Positions 26,933 to 32,429 of a DNA stretch of 32,429 nt are shown here, one piece after another. The notes under the pieces were generated by a model. The model saw only the letters and a program-made list of their open reading frames with translations. It was not told where the DNA came from and did no database searches. The DNA is from Spirochaetota bacterium (lineage in GTDB: Bacteria; Spirochaetota; Spirochaetia; SZUA-6; Fen-1364): NCBI GenBank assembly GCA_026398635.1, contig JAPLSM010000360.1, positions 1 through 32,429 on the forward strand, read 5' to 3'. Position 1 is the first letter of the stretch. Each line of letters opens with the position of its first letter. The translations under genes were made by a program, and so were the position numbers.

Positions 26933-28258
26933 TCAGGGCAACTTCCCCACGATGAGGTTGTTGAATCCCTGTTTCTTCATGAAGTCGACGACGTTGGCCT
27001 CCCAGTTCTTCAGGTAGGTGGCGGCGTCTTCCGCACCGCTCACGAACTTCAGGGTTTCCTCGTTGTGGCTCGACGACACGTAGCTCATGACCGGCAGCGC
27101 CGTGAAGGCGGTGTTCACCAGCTTCATCGCATCCACGCTGACGGGCGTGATCTTCTGCTGGCCGAAATACGGATATTGAACGTTCGCCAGCTCCGGGCCC
27201 ACTTCCATGGTGAAGGTCTTGGACCAGAGGATGGGGAGCTGGCTCTTTTCGTGGAGCTGCACCAGCGACTCCTTCGCCGAGTTCAGCCAGAGGACGAAGA
27301 GCGCGGCGGCTTCGGGGTTCTTGCACTGGCTGCTCACGTAGAAGCCGGATCCGCCCATCTCGCCGTTCGTGGGATTCTTGGGGTCCCACAGCGGGGGAAC
27401 CGCAACCCTCCAGGTTCCGTCCGGGGTCTTGCAGTTCAACTGGAGCCACTCGGGGAACCATCCGCCGCACACGACCGTGGCGTCCTTGCCGTCCTTGAGT
27501 GCCGCGTACCAGTCCGCGTTCCACCACGGCTCTGCCTTAACGGACTTGTCCTTGAAGAGCTTCTCCCAGAACTGGAACACCTTCAGGGCGGTCGGGTTCT
27601 GGAAATTGATGTACCAGATCCCGTTGTTGTAGTCGAACATCTTCCCGCCGGCCTGCCAGACCAGTCCCATGGTCACGAGCACGAAGTTGGAAGGATAGGA
27701 CAGCATTGAAATGTTGGGATTGGCGGCCTTCAGCTTCGCGGCCTGGACAGCGAACTCCGCCCACGTCTTGGGCACGGTCAGCTTGTACTTGTCGAAGATG
27801 TCCTTCCGGTAGACCATGGTGCACGCGCCGCTGTCCTGAGGCGTCCCGTAAATTTGCCCGTCCATCGCGCACCATTTCAAGGTGACGTCGGGGTAGTACT
27901 GCAGGTAGGTATTGATGGGCACCCACTTGTTGATGGGCTGGTAGGTCCCGTACGACATGAACTGGGGCGCGTAGGTGTACTCGGCCATGATCACGTCGGG
28001 CAGACCGCTCCCGGCTGCTGTCGCTGTGAGGATCTGGGCATAGGGGACATTGTTGTTCGTCCAGTCGATCGTGATGTCCGGGTATGCCTTTGTGAAGAGA
28101 TCGTTGGAGAAGTTCTCGTTGCTGGTCCAGGCCCACTCGGTCAATTGCACCGGCTTGCCGGTGTACGCCGGGTATCCGCCCGGACCAGGGGCGGCAAGCA
28201 GCGGCATTGCCACGAGCACGAAAATGGTGACAACACCCACGACCCACAAACGATTCAT
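26933..28258 (-). CDS. ABC transporter extracellular solute-binding protein (MalE-like)
   Basis: MNRLWVVGVVTIFVLVAMPLLAAPGPGGYPAYTGKPVQLTEWAW..., YAQILTATAAGSGLPDVIMAEYTY; GGAGGTG SD; ATG at 28258 (longest ORF to 28384 over-extends). Confidence 0.88.
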   Translation of the reverse strand: MNRLWVVGVVTIFVLVAMPLLAAPGPGGYPAYTGKPVQLTEWAWTSNENFSNDLFTKAYPDITIDWTNNNVPYAQILTATAAGSGLPDVIMAEYTYAPQFMSYGTYQPINKWVPINTYLQYYPDVTLKWCAMDGQIYGTPQDSGACTMVYRKDIFDKYKLTVPKTWAEFAVQAAKLKAANPNISMLSYPSNFVLVTMGLVWQAGGKMFDYNNGIWYINFQNPTALKVFQFWEKLFKDKSVKAEPWWNADWYAALKDGKDATVVCGGWFPEWLQLNCKTPDGTWRVAVPPLWDPKNPTNGEMGGSGFYVSSQCKNPEAAALFVLWLNSAKESLVQLHEKSQLPILWSKTFTMEVGPELANVQYPYFGQQKITPVSVDAMKLVNTAFTALPVMSYVSSSHNEETLKFVSGAEDAATYLKNWEANVVDFMKKQGFNNLIVGKLP

Positions 28259-28307
28259 ATGACACCTCCTGCTAGACGTTTGGTTTGTCCCAAACGACTT
28301 TAGCCGA

Positions 28308-28366
28308 TTGTTAAGACGTCTTACAACATACGAGTGTTTATACACCTGATTCTGGTGCGTTGTCAA
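28308..28366 (-). promoter_or_regulatory. Promoter and palindromic operator of the SBP-MalF-MalG-GH51 operon
   Basis: Minus strand TTGACA (28366-28361) - 18 nt - TATAAA (28342-28337); near-perfect palindrome TTGTTAAGACGTCTTACAA at 28308-28326 just downstream. Confidence 0.65.
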
Positions 28367-28525
28367 GAAATATTCTGGGAACATGCGGAGTGCTCCCCCG
28401 AATTCGGGCCACTGACAGCTTCTGCTGAGCCCGGAACTCTCGGGGGCTCTTGGAGCCTCATTTTTGATGCGGGCGACCGACGTTGTACCAATCGATCCAC
28501 TGCCGGATCGCCGGGACCGGCGTGC
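28367..28525 (-). pseudogene. C-terminal remnant of an IS3-family-like transposase
   Basis: Minus strand reads AIRQWIDWYNVGRPHQK*GSKSPREFRAQQKLSVARIRGS..., the WxxWYNxxRPHQxLGxxSPxEFRAQQ tail with an in-frame stop in the expected LGY region. Confidence 0.65.
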
Positions 28526-28561
28526 CTTTTGCGGGCATCCCGTGATAGTCTTCGTGCAGCC

Positions 28562-29809
28562 ATGCCCTTCCCGCCCCTCGTCAGAGTCCGTCGGACGTTC
28601 GATGCGAGTCGTATCGACGACGTCGCCGGAGCCGTCCGGCGCGAGCTCGAGCGCATCCTACCCGAAGTCCCGCCCGCGGCCCCGATCGCGATCGCGGTCG
28701 GCAGCCGCGGCATCTCGGACATCCGCACGATCGTCCACGAGACGGTCCGGTTCCTGAAACTGAAAGGGGCAGCCCCCTTCATCGTACCTGCCATGGGCAG
28801 TCACGGCGGCGCGACGGCCGAGGGGCAGCGGCAGATCCTGGCCGGCTATGGGATCACCGAAGACGCCATGGGAGCGCCGGTCCGAGCCTCAATGGAGGTG
28901 GTGCGGCTGCCCGAGGAGGGTCTGGGCTATCCGGTCTACATAGACCGGCTCGCGTGGCAATCCCATGGCGTGGTCCTCGTGAACCGGGTCAAGCCTCACA
29001 CCGATTTCCACGGCTTCCCCGAAAGCGGCCTGATGAAGATGGCGGTGATCGGCCTCGGCAAGCACGCCCAGGCGCTCGTCGTCCACGCGCGGGGAGCGCA
29101 GGGCCTGGCGACCATGATCGCCCCGGCAGCGCGCCAGATCTTTACCTCGGGGAAGATCCTCGCAGGCCTCGCCGTGGTCGAGAACGCGTACGATCGGACG
29201 TGCGTAGTGCGCGCGGCCCTCCCCCGAGACATCGAGACGGTGGAACGGGGTCTTCTGGCCGAAGCTGTCGCACAAAAGCCCGGGCTTCCCGTGAGGGAGA
29301 TCGACGTACTGGTCGTCGACGAGATGGGCAAGGACGTGAGCGGCGTGGGACTCGATACGACCGTCATCGGCAGGATGCGCGTCCCCGGGGTGGAAGAACC
29401 CCGCTTGCCCGCCATCAGAGTCATCGTGGTCACGGATCTGACCGAGGCGTCGCATGGGAACGCGCTTGGCGTGGGTCTCGCCGACATCGTCACCCGGCGG
29501 CTGCAGCACAAGATCGACCCCGCAGCAACGAACGAGAACGCGGTGACGAGCACCTTCCTGGAGAGGGCGAAGGTCCCCCTGGTGGCCGAGACGGATCGAC
29601 AGGCACTGGAGATCGCCCTGCGATGCTCCCAGCCAGCGGAGGATGTCGAACCTCGGGTCATCCGCATCCGCAACACGCTTCGCCTGGACGAGCTCTACGT
29701 GTCACGGCCGGTGCTCGACCAGATGCGCGCAGCAGAGCCCGTCGAGGAACTCGGCGCATTCCAGGATCCGCTCGATGCTTCGGGCGCACTCATCCCTTTT
29801 GGCGGCTGA
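28562..29809 (+). CDS. Lactate-racemase-domain (DUF2088/LarA-like) protein
   Basis: APFIVPAMGSHGGATAEGQRQILAGYGI; VNRVKPHTDFHGFPESGLMKMAVIGLGKH; first gene of a run with DUF1537 and PdxA. Confidence 0.7.
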   Translation: MPFPPLVRVRRTFDASRIDDVAGAVRRELERILPEVPPAAPIAIAVGSRGISDIRTIVHETVRFLKLKGAAPFIVPAMGSHGGATAEGQRQILAGYGITEDAMGAPVRASMEVVRLPEEGLGYPVYIDRLAWQSHGVVLVNRVKPHTDFHGFPESGLMKMAVIGLGKHAQALVVHARGAQGLATMIAPAARQIFTSGKILAGLAVVENAYDRTCVVRAALPRDIETVERGLLAEAVAQKPGLPVREIDVLVVDEMGKDVSGVGLDTTVIGRMRVPGVEEPRLPAIRVIVVTDLTEASHGNALGVGLADIVTRRLQHKIDPAATNENAVTSTFLERAKVPLVAETDRQALEIALRCSQPAEDVEPRVIRIRNTLRLDELYVSRPVLDQMRAAEPVEELGAFQDPLDASGALIPFGG

Positions 29810-29817
29810 AGGAAGCC

Positions 29818-31041
29818 ATGAACCCCCGACTGTTCGTCATCGCGGATGACCTCACCGGAGCGCTGGACACCGGCGTCCAGTTCGCGCGCGCCGGCGTGCA
29901 GACGAAGGTCGTGACGCACGGGCATCTCGCGCGGCTCCTGCGGTTGTGCAAAGAGCCGGTCCTGGTTGTCGATACGGAAAGCCGCCACCTCCCAGCCGAC
30001 AAGGCTGGTTCCCGGGTGGCTTCGTGCGTCCGCTCGGCGCGCTCACGGGGTGTCGACCGCTTCTACAAGAAGACGGACTCCACCCTGCGGGGGAATGTCG
30101 GCGCCGAGCTCACCGCAGTCGTCTCCGCATCGGGCGGCCGCGAGCTTTTCTTCGTTCCTGCCCTGCCCAAGGCGGGACGGGTTACGCGATCCGGCGTCCA
30201 GTTCGTGGACGGCGTGCCGCTCCACGAGTCATCGTTCGCCCGCGATCCGCGTGAGCCGGTGCTCGGCACCTCGATCGAAGGGATCATAGCGACCCAGAGC
30301 GGGATGCCGGTCGTGACGGTCGGGCGCGGGGAGAACCCCGCGACAGTTCTCGCCGGGCGCGGCCGTCCGCTCATCGTAGCCTTCGACGCTGAGACCGACG
30401 GGGATCTCGAAGCCATCGCGGACCGGCTTGCGATCCGCGACATGCCGCACCTGACAGCAGGTTGCTCCGGGTTCGCCGCGTTCCTGCCCCGGCTCCACGG
30501 TCTACCGACCGGCGGATGCGACCGGATCGACATCCGGCCTCCCCTGCTCGTCGTGTCGGGCAGTCTCCACGAGCGCTCGCTCGGCCAGCTGCGCCACTCC
30601 GAGCTCCGCGGCATACCGTCGCTGGAGGTTGATCCCGAAGCTGTCACACAGTCCGGGTGGCGCCGCGCGGCCACGCGGACGATTGTCGGACAGCTGCGGG
30701 AGCATGGGACCATGATCGTTCGCACCCGCCCGGGCCTCGCCGCCCCGCCGCCTACCGCCGAGACGCTGCTGCGGGGAATCGGGTGCCTGGTACGGCGAAT
30801 CATCAGTTCGACGGCCGTATCGACGATCGCGCTGTTTGGCGGCGACACGGCATTCGCGGTCGTCGAGGCCCTGGGCATCTGGGGTCTCGATCCGGTGGGA
30901 GAGATCTGCCAGGGCGTGGTGGTATGTCGCGCCAAGGGGTCGCGGGATCTCGGCGTGCGCAACCTAGTTACTAAGGCCGGCGGATTCGGTCCTGTCGACG
31001 TTGTCGACCGGATCGTGGGCGCACTCGAGCAGGAGGCGTAG
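29818..31041 (+). CDS. Four-carbon acid sugar kinase family protein (DUF1537)
   Basis: MNPRLFVIADDLTGALDTGVQFARAG; RFYKKTDSTLRGNVGAEL; ALPKAGRVTRSGVQFVDGVPLHESSFARDP; FGGDTAFAVVEALGI. Confidence 0.92.
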   Translation: MNPRLFVIADDLTGALDTGVQFARAGVQTKVVTHGHLARLLRLCKEPVLVVDTESRHLPADKAGSRVASCVRSARSRGVDRFYKKTDSTLRGNVGAELTAVVSASGGRELFFVPALPKAGRVTRSGVQFVDGVPLHESSFARDPREPVLGTSIEGIIATQSGMPVVTVGRGENPATVLAGRGRPLIVAFDAETDGDLEAIADRLAIRDMPHLTAGCSGFAAFLPRLHGLPTGGCDRIDIRPPLLVVSGSLHERSLGQLRHSELRGIPSLEVDPEAVTQSGWRRAATRTIVGQLREHGTMIVRTRPGLAAPPPTAETLLRGIGCLVRRIISSTAVSTIALFGGDTAFAVVEALGIWGLDPVGEICQGVVVCRAKGSRDLGVRNLVTKAGGFGPVDVVDRIVGALEQEA

Positions 31042-31042
31042 C

Positions 31043-32017
31043 ATGGCAATCGCCGTCACGATGGGGGACCCGGCAGGCGTCGGCCCCGAGCTGATCCTGA
31101 AGGCCTTCCTCGATGGGAGCGTTTCCTCGGGATTCTTCGTCGTGGGCGACCTCGATGTGCTCGCCGCCTGCAACGAAGCGCTTCGGCTTGCCGTCCCGCT
31201 CCGCGTCGCCGCCGACCACCGTGACCTGCAGAGCAGGTACGTGAATGTCCTCGATGCCGGCATCATCACGAGGGGCGACGTGACACCCGGGACGATGTCC
31301 CGGCGCTGCGGCGAGGCGGCCAAGATATATATCCAGACCGCGGTCCGCATGGCGCTAGCCGGAAGCGCGAACGCCCTGGTCACGCTGCCGGTGAGCAAAG
31401 AGGCCGTGCGCCTCTCGGACCCGTCCTTCCGCGGGCACACGGAGCTGATCGCCGGGCTCTGCGGCGCCGCAGGCGTCGTGATGATGCTCCACTCGCCGAA
31501 GCTCGTCGTGACCCATGTCAGCACCCACGTGCCCCTCCGGGAAGCGATCCACGGCGTGACTAAGGAGCGCGTCCTGGAGGTGATCAGGCTCACCGCCTCC
31601 GCGCTGCGGACACTAGGAGGAGGATCGCGAATCGCCGTTGCTGGTCTCAACCCCCACGCGGGCGAAGGCGGCGCATTCGGTACCGAGGAGCGGGGAGAGA
31701 TCGCGCCCGCGGTGGCTGCCGCGCGGGAGGAAGGGATCGACGCGCACGGACCGTTCCCCCCCGACACCGTGTTCCGACAGGCAACGGGCGGCCACTACGA
31801 CGCCGTCGTCTGCATGTACCACGACCAGGGGCACATCCCGATGAAGCTGCTGGATTTCGAAGGCGCGGTGAACGTGACGATCGGCCTTCCCATCGTCAGG
31901 ACATCCGTCGACCATGGGACGGCGTTCGACATCGCGTGGAGAGGCGTCGCTTCGACGGGCAGCTACGCAGCGGCCTTTGCGCTCGCGCGAAAGCTCTACG
32001 GCGCGGACCGTTCCTGA
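31043..32017 (+). CDS. PdxA-family 4-phospho-sugar-acid dehydrogenase (PdxA2-like)
   Basis: MAIAVTMGDPAGVGPELILKAFL; LPVSKEAVRLSDPSFRGHTELIA; AGLNPHAGEGGAFGTEE; CMYHDQGHIPMKLLDFEGAVNVTIGLPIVRTSVDHGTAFDIAW. DUF1537 neighbour supports PdxA2. Confidence 0.92.
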   Translation: MAIAVTMGDPAGVGPELILKAFLDGSVSSGFFVVGDLDVLAACNEALRLAVPLRVAADHRDLQSRYVNVLDAGIITRGDVTPGTMSRRCGEAAKIYIQTAVRMALAGSANALVTLPVSKEAVRLSDPSFRGHTELIAGLCGAAGVVMMLHSPKLVVTHVSTHVPLREAIHGVTKERVLEVIRLTASALRTLGGGSRIAVAGLNPHAGEGGAFGTEERGEIAPAVAAAREEGIDAHGPFPPDTVFRQATGGHYDAVVCMYHDQGHIPMKLLDFEGAVNVTIGLPIVRTSVDHGTAFDIAWRGVASTGSYAAAFALARKLYGADRS

Positions 32018-32254
32018 ATTGATGAGCCGAACCATCGCCCCCCCGCATCGCCTTCGATCCTGATCCCTGCCCTGCGCGACGATTGCGTTGTGCTGCTCGC
32101 AATCCTGAACCACTCCCCTGGGTCGAACTGCCGCCATCAAAGGCATGATCGCCTCATCGGCGAGGGGATGGCTTCCCCTAGATGTCGGCAAACACGCCGG
32201 GGCGGGCGGACATGCTGCTGCCATGGGAGGTGCGCCGGGTGAGAGGGAAACGTG

Positions 32255-32429
32255 AGAACCGTGCTTGCTCATCCCTGAGGAGGCGGGCCCCTACCGTGGC
32301 GATCCAGTCATGCGATGATCGATGTACGGGAGCCTCAGCGTTGGCAGCCCATAACGTCCAGCTCGTGGACCTTGGCCAGCAGCTGAGCCCGGGCCTTCCT
32401 GCGCGCGATTGCGCCAACCTGCTGATCCA
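32255..32429 (-). pseudogene. Decayed C-terminal fragment of a putative transposase
   Basis: Minus strand DQQVGAIARRKARAQLLAKVHELDVMGCQR*GSRTSIIA*LDRHG resembles the RLLAKVYEVDPLxCPxCGxxMxIIAFI tail of putative transposases; two stops. Confidence 0.6.

Noticed and set aside
28334-28561. N-terminal extension of the LarA-like protein
   Set aside because: This part of the ORF is antisense to the IS remnant and operon promoter; family-like sequence begins at MPFPPLVRVRR (28562).
1-32429. CRISPR array, rRNA genes, prophage structural genes or known defence systems
   Set aside because: None seen: no regularly spaced repeats of CRISPR size, no rRNA-like sequence and no phage or defence motifs in the translations.

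Overview
High-GC bacterial (probably spirochaete-like; inference from gene content) chromosomal window with two halves. Positions 1 to ~11.3 kb are a housekeeping block: trmD (partial), rimM, a KH-domain protein, rpsP, ffh, a PreA/dihydroorotate-dehydrogenase-like flavoprotein with a ferredoxin domain, a putative lipoprotein, smc, rnhB, a DUF3276/PUR-type protein, tRNA-Gly(TCC), an MFS permease and an MtfA-like peptidase. From ~11.3 kb the window looks like an acquired plant-polysaccharide/sugar-acid island. It begins next to a 3' half of a tRNA-Val(TAC)-like gene and a cluster of short repeats. It continues with a GntR regulator, a split transketolase, a GarR-like reductase, an SDR with an apparent internal deletion, two cytosolic GH51 arabinofuranosidases and an LplABC-type importer. 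A convergent operon follows, with a MalEFG-type importer and a secreted GH51. A decayed IS3-like transposase fragment separates this from a LarA-like/DUF1537 kinase/PdxA2 sugar-acid module, and a second decayed transposase fragment lies at the right edge. The most promising observations are the LarA-like-DUF1537-PdxA2 module (possible C2-epimerase entry to four-carbon acid sugar catabolism), the island-boundary signatures, the IS-edge promoter with a palindromic operator, and terminator-like hairpins just after both solute-binding-protein genes. All product names are from reading the translations; no database search was run.
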